Shown here: positions 7,675 through 15,229 of the stretch, one piece after another
Layout of the letters: every line of letters starts with the position of its first letter
Numbering within the stretch: position 1 is the stretch's first letter
DNA from: Paenibacillus koleovorans NBRC 103111
Lineage (GTDB): Bacteria; Bacillota; Bacilli; Paenibacillales; NBRC-103111
DNA: 37,783 nucleotides
Assembly (NCBI RefSeq): GCF_004000845.1
Contig: NZ_BIMA01000067.1
Coordinates: 1-37,783 of the forward strand
Reading direction: 5' to 3'
Translations under genes and position numbers: made by a program
Notes under the pieces: model-generated
Database searches by the model: none
What the model was told of the DNA's origin: nothing
What the model saw: the letters and a program-made list of their open reading frames with translations, nothing else

Positions 7675-8778
7675 TTATCGCCGGCGCAGCCGTCTCTTCG
7701 CCCCAAGCTTACGCCGTCTGCGACGAGAAATCGCGCCTAGTCTCCGCCTTCCGGATCGTTTGACCGCCCTCCGGCCTCTCACCCGTTTACGCCGCCTGAT
7801 CCTTTTCCCGGCACGTACTTCCGGCACCACCGTCGCGGCCGCCAATCGCGCTAGCTCCGCCTCCCGGGCAACCTCCTCCGGATGCTGCAGCCGGTGATTC
7901 AGCTCCTGCAAATGCTGTCCTTTCACCGGATGGACCCAGTAATAGGACGGATGCTCCCGCGCCTGCTCCGCTTCCTCAGCCGTGATCTCCTGCCCCCAGC
8001 GAACGCTGTAATTGTACATGTGACCGTCGGGATATTCGCGAATTCGCCCGCCGCAAGCATGCACCATCGAGACGAAAAACGTCTCCTCCAAAGCAAACGG
8101 GGGGTTGTCGGTCAACATGCTCGACACCATGCCGGGCTCGTCGTGATGCAGCATCCGGGTGACGATTTCCCTTTTGTACACCTGCCCCGGGTTGAAGTAC
8201 CGATAGAACATTTTCGTCCCGAACAAAGACTGCCACCGCGGCCAACGCTCCAGCATCGAACGAATCGGCGCCGAATCCGGATGGATGACGGAGGAGGTCA
8301 GCCCCCAACCCATACAATCCGCTTCCCGCATCGTCACATCGAGGAACGCCTCGAACCCCGGCTTCAAGAATAGGATATCGTGATCGAGGTTGACCAAATA
8401 GTCGTATTCGACCTGCAGCTCCTCGAGCCATTGCATCACTTCCCACAAATAAGGCGCCAAATTCCCGTAAGCGATCGGATGGCTGCGGGGAAATAAGCAT
8501 ACTCCGAGCGACTCGCCAAAGGTCGGATCGGTCCCGCCATTGTAGAGAATGACGCCTGCATTCGGGTTATAATGGTGAATATTGTTCAGCTGCGCGGCCA
8601 ACACATCCGGCTCCTGGTTCGCCAACAGGGCGAAAATGATTCGTTTCCCCTTAAGCCACTCTATCGCTTCATCGTTATGGAGCACCTCATTTCCATCCCC
8701 TTTCCGCACCTGTAATACAGTATGAACGCCGACAAACAGATGGACTAGGTAATGGTATAATTTATGAAAGCGGGACAA
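7675..8778 (-). CDS. GT-A-like glycosyltransferase with Arg/Lys-rich tail
   Basis: Up to 367 residues. The core (about 45-320) has a Rossmann-like start RIIFALLANQEPD, a DxD metal/nucleotide-sugar motif at YLVNLDHDILFL (Asp132-His133-Asp134), and ALEETFFVSMV, typical of GT-A glycosyltransferases acting in the cytoplasm. From about residue 322 the protein becomes an extremely basic tail of about 46 residues, with most positions Arg or Lys in short runs separated by Gly, Ala or Leu. That tail may bind nucleic acid, teichoic acid or membrane phosphates; nothing in the family demands it. The start is uncertain: TTG 8778 lacks a clear Shine-Dalgarno, and an internal GTG near codon 32 has a GGGGATGG-like site upstream. 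The acceptor is unknown. Confidence 0.7.
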   Translation of the reverse strand: MSRFHKLYHYLVHLFVGVHTVLQVRKGDGNEVLHNDEAIEWLKGKRIIFALLANQEPDVLAAQLNNIHHYNPNAGVILYNGGTDPTFGESLGVCLFPRSHPIAYGNLAPYLWEVMQWLEELQVEYDYLVNLDHDILFLKPGFEAFLDVTMREADCMGWGLTSSVIHPDSAPIRSMLERWPRWQSLFGTKMFYRYFNPGQVYKREIVTRMLHHDEPGMVSSMLTDNPPFALEETFFVSMVHACGGRIREYPDGHMYNYSVRWGQEITAEEAEQAREHPSYYWVHPVKGQHLQELNHRLQHPEEVAREAELARLAAATVVPEVRAGKRIRRRKRVRGRRAVKRSGRRRLGAISRRRRRKLGAKRRLRRR

Positions 8779-9052
8779 GTATAAGGGTCAGGACGTGACA
8801 GGGTGGACATCCCCGATTTGAATTTGTTTATGATGTGCCGGTCGTTGGACAGGCGCGCTTTGCGCGAAATGCCGACGGGGTTTTTGGATGCGGTTGGTGG
8901 TGAAGGGATTCATGGGTTTTACTTTTTCGGACTACAGAGCGTGGTTACTTGGTTGCCGGCGTAGCTTGGGTGCGATTTCCCGTTCCTTTCTGCTCCAACA
9001 CCCGATTTCTGCACGACCTTCCACCCCTCGCCAAGTAATCATTGCCTGTACA
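8779..9052. other. Intergenic, no gene recognised
   Basis: No frame on either strand shows protein-like composition. A short GCGCGC/GCGCG hairpin near 8850-8865 is the only structure noticed. The stretch lies between the 5' side of the glycosyltransferase gene and the ileS terminator, so it probably contains the glycosyltransferase promoter, but no convincing -35/-10 pair was found. Confidence 0.5.
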
Positions 9053-9054
9053 CA

Positions 9055-9110
9055 AAAAGGCGGCAGACTTGGACGACGTTGCAAAGGCACGTCGTCCAGG
9101 CTGCCGCTTT
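9055..9110 (-). terminator. ileS intrinsic terminator
   Basis: On the minus strand AAAGCGGCAG...TGGACGACGT, a loop of about nine bases, then ACGTCGTCCA...CTGCCGCCTTTTT forms a stem of about 20 pairs with a small mismatch and a T-run. It begins about 17 bases after the ileS stop codon. Confidence 0.9.
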
Positions 9111-9126
9111 CACTAGGTTACTCCCC

Positions 9127-12100
9127 TTACTCTACTGCCAAACCGATGGTCGTGTCGCCGATTTCCACGCGCTCCATGTTCGGTACTCTCGCGTAGCGGA
9201 CGCCGGCCAGCAGGACGTTCTCCCGCAGGACGTCGTCGAACCGCTCGAGGGCAGCCTTCACGGCGCCGTCGGCATCGATCACGAGGTCGATGCGTTTCTC
9301 GATCGCGAGGTCGAGCTTCTTGCGGTAGTCCTGGATCGCGCGGACGACTTCGCGAACGACTCCCTCCTGCTCCAGCTCTTCCGTGATCGTCGTGTTCAGC
9401 GCGACGGTCAAGCGGTAGCCGGAGGCAGAGGCAAAGCCCGCCTTCGCTTGTTTCTCGACGAGCAGCTCCTCGAGCGTCACCTTATGCACTTCGCCGCCTT
9501 CGACCGCAACTTCGATGAAGCCGTTGTCGACCGCCTGCTTCGCTTCCGCTGCGGACAGCTGCTTGAAGTGCGCCTGCAGCGCGCCGACCGCCTTGCCGTA
9601 TTTCTTGCCGGCCACCTTCAAGTTCAGCTTCAGCGAGAAGTCGACGAAGCCGCTGTCGCTCTGCTCCGCACGGATCTCCTTCACGTTGATCTCGTCCTTG
9701 ATGATCGCCTCGAAGCGGCTCAGGTCATACTCGCGGTCGAACGACACGATCAGCTCGGACAGCGGCTGACGGTTGCGGATCGCGCTCTCGTTGCGGACGC
9801 TGCGCGCCAGCTCGACGATCTGCCGCGCCGTCTCCATCTCGCTCTCGAGCTGCAAGTCGATCGCCGCTTCGTTCACCTGCGGGAAGTCCGCGAGGTGGAC
9901 GCTGCCGGTACCACCGAGATTGCCGTAGATGTCCTCGGCCAGGAACGGCGCGTACGGCGCGATAATCCGCGATACCGTGAGCAGCACCTCCTGCAGCGTC
10001 TGGTAGGCGGCCACTTTGTCGGCCGTCAGCCCGCTGCCCCAGAAACGATCGCGAGAGCGGCGGATGTACCAGTTGCTGAGCTCGTCGACGAACGACTCGA
10101 TTTGCTTGGCCGGGTTCAGGAAGTCGTACACTTCCAGTCCTTTGCGCACCTGTACGAGCACGCTGTTCAGGCGGGACAGGATCCAGCGGTCCAGCTCGTT
10201 CTCGGAAGTTGTCCGAGCATGCTCCTCCGGCTTGTATTGGTCGATGGACGCATACAGCGCGTAGAACGCATGTGTGTTGTTGAGCGTATCGACGACCTTG
10301 GATTTCGCTTCGCCAACAATTTGCTTCGAGAACCGTTTGCTGTTCCACGGGGCGCTGTCGGCAAGCAAAGCCCAACGGAACGCATCGGTCCCGAACTCCT
10401 CGATGATGTCCCAAGGATCGATGACGTTGCCTTTGCTTTTCGACATTTTCTGTCCGTTCTCATCCAGTACGTGGCCGGTAGACAGCACCGCCTTGTACGG
10501 CGATTGTCCGTTGTACAGCGTCGAGACGGCCAACAAGCTGAAGAACCAGCCGCGCGTCTGGTCGATGCCTTCGCAGATGACGTCGGCCGGGTACTGCTCC
10601 TCGAACTGCTTCTGGTCACCGAATGGATGGTGGTACTGCGCGAACGGCATCGAGCCGCTGTCGAACCAGACGTCGATCACTTCCGGCGTCCGCACCATCG
10701 TGCCGCCGCAGGAGCAGCGCAGCTTGACTTCGTCGACGTAAGGCTTGTGCAGCTCGAGATCTTCGCCGATCGGCTCGACCGAACGCTCGCGAAGCGCGGC
10801 ATGGCTGCCCGGCGCAAATTCGGAGCCGCAGGAGCCGCACTCCCAGATGTTCAGCGGCGTGCCCCAGTAGCGGTTCCGGCTGATATTCCAGTCGACGAGC
10901 TCTTCGAGGAACTTGCCGAAGCGTCCCTCGCGGATGTGCGACGGGTACCAGTCGACTTTGCTATTGTTCTCGATCAGCTGGTCCTTGACCGCCGTCGTCT
11001 TGATGAACCAGCTCTCGGTCGCGTAGTACAGCAGCGGCGATTTGCAGCGCCAGCAGAACGGGTAGCTATGTTCGTAACGCTCTTTGGAAAACAACAGGCC
11101 GCGCTCGGACAGCATTTTGACGATATCGACGTCGCAGTCCTTCACGAAACGCCCTGCCAGATCCGTCACTTGATCCATGTAGCGGCCGGACAAATTAACG
11201 ACATTAACGAAGTCGAGTCCATGCTGGCGAACCGTCCGGTAGTCATCCTCACCGTGCGCCGGCGCCGTGTGCACGATACCGGTACCGCTGGCGTCGGTGA
11301 CATAATCGGCATCCACGATAACATAGCCTTTGTCGACTTGCACGTAGTTGAACGGCGGCTCGTAGGCGATGCCCACGAACTCCGAGCCTTTGTGGGTGGA
11401 GACGACTTCGTAGTTTTCACCCATCACCTTTTCCACCAGGTTCTTGGCTACTACGTACAGCTCTCCGTTTTGGCGCACCTTCACGTACTCGAGGTCCTTG
11501 TTGACCGCCAGAGCCACGTTGGCCGGCAGCGTCCAAGGCGTCGTCGTCCAAGCGAGGAAGATCTCCTCGCCCTGCTTGCTCTTGAATTTCGCGGTGGCGC
11601 TGAGATCCTTGACGTCCTCGTAGCCTTGCGCCACTTCGTGCGAGCTGAGCGTCGTTTGGCAATCCGGGCAATAAGGGCTGACGCGGTGGCCTTTGTACAG
11701 CAAGCCTTTGCCATGGATTTCGGACAAGATATGCCAGACACTCTCGATGTAGGGGTTGCGCAGCGTCACGTATGGGTTATCCATGTCGGTCCAGTACGCG
11801 ATCGCTTCCGTTAACTCCCGCCATTGGCGCTCGTACTCGAACACGCTGCTCTTGCACTTCTCTACAAACTCGGCGATGCCGTATTTCTCGATCTCTTGTT
11901 TGCCTGAGATGCCCAGTTGCTTCTCGACGCCCAGCTCAACCGGCAAACCGTGCGTATCCCAGCCGGCTTTGCGGACGACGCGATGTCCGGTCATCGTCTT
12001 GTAGCGGCAGATGAAGTCCTTGATAACGCGGCCGAGGACGTGCCCGATATGCGGTTTGCCGTTCGCAGTCGGCGGGCCTTCGTAGAAGACGAAGTTCGGC

Positions 12101-12210
12101 TTGCCCTGACGGTCGTCGATGGAGCGGCGGAACGTGTCGTCCTGCTTCCATTGCTCCAGCACGCGCAGCTCGCGTGTTCTGGCTCTTTCTTTAACGTCTA
12201 CTTTTCTCAT
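9127..12210 (-). CDS. ileS: Isoleucyl-tRNA synthetase (IleRS2-like)
   Basis: 1027 residues; charges tRNA-Ile with isoleucine in the cytoplasm. Class I signatures are intact: GPPTANGKPHIGHVLGRVIKD holds the HIGH motif at 54-57, and KMSKS lies at 588-592. An editing (CP1) domain occupies the middle (AWTTTPWTLPANVALAV, GTGIVHTAPAHGEDDY). The GPPTANG-x-PHIGHVL-x-R signature and the length above 1000 residues match the eukaryote-like IleRS2 branch rather than the roughly 920-residue IleRS1 type. Members of that branch are typically less sensitive to mupirocin (family knowledge; not shown here). Start ATG 12210 is supported by AAGGAG 11 bases upstream and by alignment to the family's N-terminus. 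It is controlled by the T-box at 12451-12765 and ends at a strong terminator. Confidence 0.97.
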   Translation of the reverse strand: MRKVDVKERARTRELRVLEQWKQDDTFRRSIDDRQGKPNFVFYEGPPTANGKPHIGHVLGRVIKDFICRYKTMTGHRVVRKAGWDTHGLPVELGVEKQLGISGKQEIEKYGIAEFVEKCKSSVFEYERQWRELTEAIAYWTDMDNPYVTLRNPYIESVWHILSEIHGKGLLYKGHRVSPYCPDCQTTLSSHEVAQGYEDVKDLSATAKFKSKQGEEIFLAWTTTPWTLPANVALAVNKDLEYVKVRQNGELYVVAKNLVEKVMGENYEVVSTHKGSEFVGIAYEPPFNYVQVDKGYVIVDADYVTDASGTGIVHTAPAHGEDDYRTVRQHGLDFVNVVNLSGRYMDQVTDLAGRFVKDCDVDIVKMLSERGLLFSKERYEHSYPFCWRCKSPLLYYATESWFIKTTAVKDQLIENNSKVDWYPSHIREGRFGKFLEELVDWNISRNRYWGTPLNIWECGSCGSEFAPGSHAALRERSVEPIGEDLELHKPYVDEVKLRCSCGGTMVRTPEVIDVWFDSGSMPFAQYHHPFGDQKQFEEQYPADVICEGIDQTRGWFFSLLAVSTLYNGQSPYKAVLSTGHVLDENGQKMSKSKGNVIDPWDIIEEFGTDAFRWALLADSAPWNSKRFSKQIVGEAKSKVVDTLNNTHAFYALYASIDQYKPEEHARTTSENELDRWILSRLNSVLVQVRKGLEVYDFLNPAKQIESFVDELSNWYIRRSRDRFWGSGLTADKVAAYQTLQEVLLTVSRIIAPYAPFLAEDIYGNLGGTGSVHLADFPQVNEAAIDLQLESEMETARQIVELARSVRNESAIRNRQPLSELIVSFDREYDLSRFEAIIKDEINVKEIRAEQSDSGFVDFSLKLNLKVAGKKYGKAVGALQAHFKQLSAAEAKQAVDNGFIEVAVEGGEVHKVTLEELLVEKQAKAGFASASGYRLTVALNTTITEELEQEGVVREVVRAIQDYRKKLDLAIEKRIDLVIDADGAVKAALERFDDVLRENVLLAGVRYARVPNMERVEIGDTTIGLAVE

Positions 12211-12231
12211 GGTTTCCTTGGCTCCTTTATC

Positions 12232-12420
12232 AATAAGGTGATCCCACAACGCTATTTGTCCAAAATCGTGTTTCCTCGCAAAAATAAGGTGATGGCATAA
12301 CGCTATTTCGCTCGATTCCACCAGGTAGGTGCGAAATCTTCGGAATAAGGTGATCCCGTAGCGTTATTTTGCTCCAAACTTCGCTTTCCGAGGAAATAAG
12401 GTGATTTCATAACGCTATGT
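12232..12420. repeat. Four 26-bp repeats in the ileS 5' leader
   Basis: AATAAGGTGAT(N)3-4ATAACGCTATTT-like units lie at 12232-12257, 12283-12308, 12344-12369 and 12395-12420, spaced 51, 61 and 51 bp. Each has weakly complementary ends (AATA.../...TATT). They occupy the stretch between the T-box terminator and the ileS start codon, so they are transcribed into the ileS mRNA only after antitermination. A 15-base match occurs again at 148-163 after the other T-box leader. Confidence 0.85.
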
Positions 12421-12450
12421 CCGGCGTCCGGTGTCCCGCGCAAAACAACA

Positions 12451-12765
12451 AAAAATCCCGCCCCTGTAAAGGGACGAGATTGTATCTCGCGTTACCACCC
12501 TTGTTCCGCAGCAACCTGCATCGGCCGCCGACGTCTCCGTCGATCGAACCATGCCGGCCTTGCGGCACCTCAACTACGCACTACCATGCGCGTCCCTTGT
12601 AACGGCGGGATCCCGGAACAGCTTACTCGCAACCTTCAGCTGCCCTTCTCGGAGAGGATGTTCGGCTAAGTCCTGAACGTCGGCTTGCAGCGCGGGACCG
12701 ACTCTCTGGGGAACAAGAATTTAGCTTACTCGTTCTCGTCAATGAATTTGCTTGACTTTTCACAT
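12451..12765 (-). promoter_or_regulatory. T-box riboswitch of ileS
   Basis: On the minus strand 12488-12502 gives AGGGTGGTAACGCG, the T-box core, followed by a terminator (12451-12482: AATCTCGTCCC pairing with GGGGCGGGATT, then six T). The TGGT bulge fits a tRNA with discriminator A, as in tRNA-Ile. Stem I features such as GAACGAGTAAGC lie near 12725-12745. Uncharged tRNA-Ile would stabilise the antiterminator and allow ileS transcription. The specifier codon (expected ATC) was not assigned with confidence. Confidence 0.92.
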
Positions 12766-12772
12766 ATATTCA

Positions 12773-12801
12773 TTTTTACACGATGCCCCGGAAAAAGTCA
12801 A
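12773..12801 (-). promoter_or_regulatory. Sigma-A promoter of the ileS leader
   Basis: TTGACT (-35, 12796-12801) and TAAAAA preceded by TG (-10, 12773-12778) are separated by 17 bases on the minus strand. Transcription would start near 12765, just upstream of T-box stem I. The promoter lies in the short gap after the PIN-toxin stop codon, so ileS need not depend on the toxin-antitoxin transcript. Confidence 0.7.
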
Positions 12802-12827
12802 ATGGGTTGGGCTTGTGTGGCTGGATC

Positions 12828-13250
12828 CTATCGAATAAGAACAATTTCCAATCCAGACCATTCTGGACGTTTCGCTTCTACACCAAGTACTAAATCCGCC
12901 CAAGCTCGATCGGCTGTAACAACCGGAAGCTGTAAACGAATCCCCAATGCCAAACAAGCACGATCGCCTAATGACAACCCATAACTCCGAGTATGCTGAC
13001 GAAGATCTGCCGCTATAAGCGCATCCTCGGTGTTAAAGTCCATCATCTCAATGCCGACTAATCCTAAATAGGACATGGTTTTTGAAGAGGATACCCCTGT
13101 CTCGGATTGCTTTGCCATAACTTCCGTCACATTTACCGTTGATACGGCTGCTCCTTTTAACAAAAGCTCCGCTACTTGCTCCGATCCATTCTCGTTATTC
13201 ATCCAAGCGAGGATTGCAGAAGCATCCATCACTACTGATGACTTACTCAT
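12828..13250 (-). CDS. PIN-domain toxin (VapC-like)
   Basis: 140 residues from ATG 13250, with GAGG six bases upstream. The PIN nuclease acidic set is present: Asp9 in VVMDASAIL, Glu43 in VTEVMAK, Asp96 in LSLGDRACLALG and Asp114 in VVTADRAWA. VapC-type proteins are Mg-dependent RNases, usually cutting tRNA, held inactive by the partner antitoxin. The ATG overlaps the antitoxin stop codon (ATGAGTAA, 13243-13250), so the two are translationally coupled. The first residues could also start at TTG 13262. The gene's target is unknown; its position just upstream of a tRNA synthetase gene is notable but may be chance. Confidence 0.9.
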   Translation of the reverse strand: MSKSSVVMDASAILAWMNNENGSEQVAELLLKGAAVSTVNVTEVMAKQSETGVSSSKTMSYLGLVGIEMMDFNTEDALIAADLRQHTRSYGLSLGDRACLALGIRLQLPVVTADRAWADLVLGVEAKRPEWSGLEIVLIR

Positions 13251-13497
13251 CTGCGGCCTCAATTTTGCGTTCGGCTATCAGTTCATCAGCCAACAGCCGT
13301 CGATCCTGGACGTTCTTATAAAATGAGACCTGATCTTGTACATACTGCAAGGCTTGTCGACGGGTTAGCAACAACATTTTCCCATCCTCCATATGAAGGA
13401 TCAGCTCATCCCCGATGTCTACTCCTAAGGCTTTGCGGAATTCAATAGGAATAACAATTCTTCCACCTTCGCTTATTTTCACAGGAGCCCTATCCAT
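13243..13497 (-). CDS. AbrB/MazE-fold antitoxin (VapB-like)
   Basis: 84 residues. The N-terminal half is a swapped-hairpin AbrB DNA-binding domain (VKISEGGRIVIPIEFRKALGVDIGDELIL); the C-terminal half (LQYVQDQVSFYKNVQDRRLLADELIAERK) is an amphipathic helix likely to wrap the PIN toxin. Start ATG 13497 has GAGGTG about eight bases upstream. The complex should bind its own promoter, where a palindrome is visible at 13516-13546. Confidence 0.92.
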   Translation of the reverse strand: MDRAPVKISEGGRIVIPIEFRKALGVDIGDELILHMEDGKMLLLTRRQALQYVQDQVSFYKNVQDRRLLADELIAERKIEAADE

Positions 13498-13515
13498 CCG
13501 GCATCACCTCACTAA

Positions 13516-13577
13516 AAATGACATTCCATTCACCCAATTGTCATTTCAATTATAGCATTGCCACAATATCCATTCAA
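13516..13577 (-). promoter_or_regulatory. Toxin-antitoxin promoter and palindromic operator
   Basis: On the minus strand TTGAAT (13572-13577) and TATAAT (13549-13554) are separated by exactly 17 bases. Directly downstream an inverted repeat AAATGACA ... TGTCATTT (13516-13523 and 13539-13546) lies between the -10 and the ribosome site, suited to autorepression by the AbrB-type antitoxin. Confidence 0.75.
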
Positions 13578-13613
13578 TCCCATTCCAGTATCAATCACTC
13601 TGTTTATAAAAAC

Positions 13614-15023
13614 TCACTTCAAAGCCCACCGGAACGGCATCGAGTTGAAGAACAGATCCGGGTTGGCCTGGACGTTGTGCATCCAGAAGGTGAAATGCAG
13701 ATGCGGGCCCGTCGAGAAGCCCGTCGTGCCGACGAGGCCGATGACGTCGCCTTTTTTGACGCGGTCGCCTACCTTCACCTTCAGCTCGGACATATGCGCG
13801 TATTGGGAAAACAGCCCCATGCCGTGGTCGAGGTAGATGGCGTTGCCTGTCAAATAAAGCATTTCCGCAAGCACCACAACTCCGTCGTTCGTCGCGTGGA
13901 TCGGCGTGCCGGTCGGCGCGGCGAGATCCACGGCGAGATGCGAGCTGTCGTACTTGTTGTTCACGTAGCGCGTGTAGCCGTAAGGCGTAGTGAGGCGTCC
14001 CTCGATCGGCTTCATGAACTCGGAGGTGAATAGGAACTCCGGAGCGGACTTGCTGCGCGCCAAGTCGATCTTCTTCTGGTCGGCCGCGATGCGCGCCGTG
14101 TCCTGCTTCATCGCCTCCATCTGCTCGGTGACGACGAGGTATTGGGTGTCGAATTTCTTGGCTTTGACGGTGAGTGTCTTGTCTCCGATATAATAAGGGC
14201 CTGGCTTGACCGACATCGGCATCGGCAAATATGTGAAATACCCTGATTCGTACGGCTGCAGCTTGTACGTCACGCCTTCCCAGGCGACGGTTCCGGGACC
14301 GTCGTACCGAACCAGGACGGCATCGCCGGGGTACGTCGTCTCGGGGAACAGCTGCCAGCCTTTGCCGAGCGCGGTCTTCGCTGCGTCCGGGCTGCTGTAG
14401 AGCGCGGCTTCCCGGCGGATGGCGGCGCGGTGAGCCAGCTCGTCCTGGACCGCCTTCGTCACGTCCGGCGTCACCGTCGCGCTCCAGGTCGTGCCGCCGT
14501 CGGCGGTGACGAGCAGCGGCCGGTCGAGCTTGGCGCGCTCTTCGGTCAGCGCCCAGCCGATCCGGGCGGTGAGGAACTGCGCCTGTCTCACCTTCTGCTC
14601 CTTGCCCTCGAAGGTGAGGGAGGCGATCGCTTTGTCAGCCGGCGGCAGCCAGAACGGCTCGAGCGCATCGGGCGCCGGCGTCGGCTCCGCCGCCAACGCG
14701 GTGTCGCTCGTAGGCGTCCAAGTCGCGCCGCCATCCTGCGTCGACTCGAGGACGACGCCCTTCACGCCTGCGCCGTTCACGCCGTCCGAGTAGCGGATCC
14801 AGCCTTTGTCCAGGCCGGTCATCTTGAACTCCTGCGCCACTCGCGGCACCGGAGTCGGGGTTGGCGTCGGTGTAGGCGAAGGTGATGGCGCTACAGCTAG
14901 CGGCCCCCGGTCTGGCCACAGGTAGACCAGCAAAGCAACACCAATCGCCAGGATCAGCAACGTCCCTGTCCACAACGCCGATCGGCGTTTGCCGGACCGG
15001 CCTCTTTCTCGCAATCTCGACAT
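13614..15023 (-). CDS. Membrane-anchored M23 (LytM) endopeptidase with Asp-box repeats
   Basis: 469 residues. A basic N-terminus and one membrane helix (about 17-36) precede a Pro/Thr/Ser linker (PSPTPTPTPTP). Residues about 60-190 contain two Asp-box/BNR-like motifs, STQDGGATW and TADGGTTW, each after a GW phrase, as in Ycf48-like propeller repeats. A coiled-coil-like stretch (about 295-330) leads to a C-terminal LytM domain with its zinc and catalytic residues: SSHLAVDLAAP (His and Asp), YAHMSEL and GPHLHFTFW (HxH). Such enzymes cut peptidoglycan cross-bridges or activate amidases outside the membrane. Start ATG 15023 has AAGGAG 11 bases upstream. The two Asp-box repeats are too few for a full propeller, so the N-terminal part may be a truncated or minimal version. 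Confidence 0.9.
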   Translation of the reverse strand: MSRLRERGRSGKRRSALWTGTLLILAIGVALLVYLWPDRGPLAVAPSPSPTPTPTPTPVPRVAQEFKMTGLDKGWIRYSDGVNGAGVKGVVLESTQDGGATWTPTSDTALAAEPTPAPDALEPFWLPPADKAIASLTFEGKEQKVRQAQFLTARIGWALTEERAKLDRPLLVTADGGTTWSATVTPDVTKAVQDELAHRAAIRREAALYSSPDAAKTALGKGWQLFPETTYPGDAVLVRYDGPGTVAWEGVTYKLQPYESGYFTYLPMPMSVKPGPYYIGDKTLTVKAKKFDTQYLVVTEQMEAMKQDTARIAADQKKIDLARSKSAPEFLFTSEFMKPIEGRLTTPYGYTRYVNNKYDSSHLAVDLAAPTGTPIHATNDGVVVLAEMLYLTGNAIYLDHGMGLFSQYAHMSELKVKVGDRVKKGDVIGLVGTTGFSTGPHLHFTFWMHNVQANPDLFFNSMPFRWALK

Positions 15024-15229
15024 CGTCTTCGGCTCTCCTTCTTTTGTCGCACAGTTGGTCGGAACCCGTCCTTATCTTCTCCATAGTACGATACGCGCCG
15101 ACAATCGACAAGCCGGGCTCCTCTCGCACAAGCTGAGATTTGGCTGTACATGCCATGCTTTTGGCCTATACTACCGTTTCCAATCCGTTAGAATGGACGC
15201 AATAAGCTTGGAAACTATTGGAGGAACAT

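Noticed and set aside
9079-11814. Long open frame opposite ileS
   Set aside because: It is the antisense shadow of a confidently identified gene; GC-rich codon use leaves the opposite strand open. The composition is Arg/Leu/Val-rich without domain signals.
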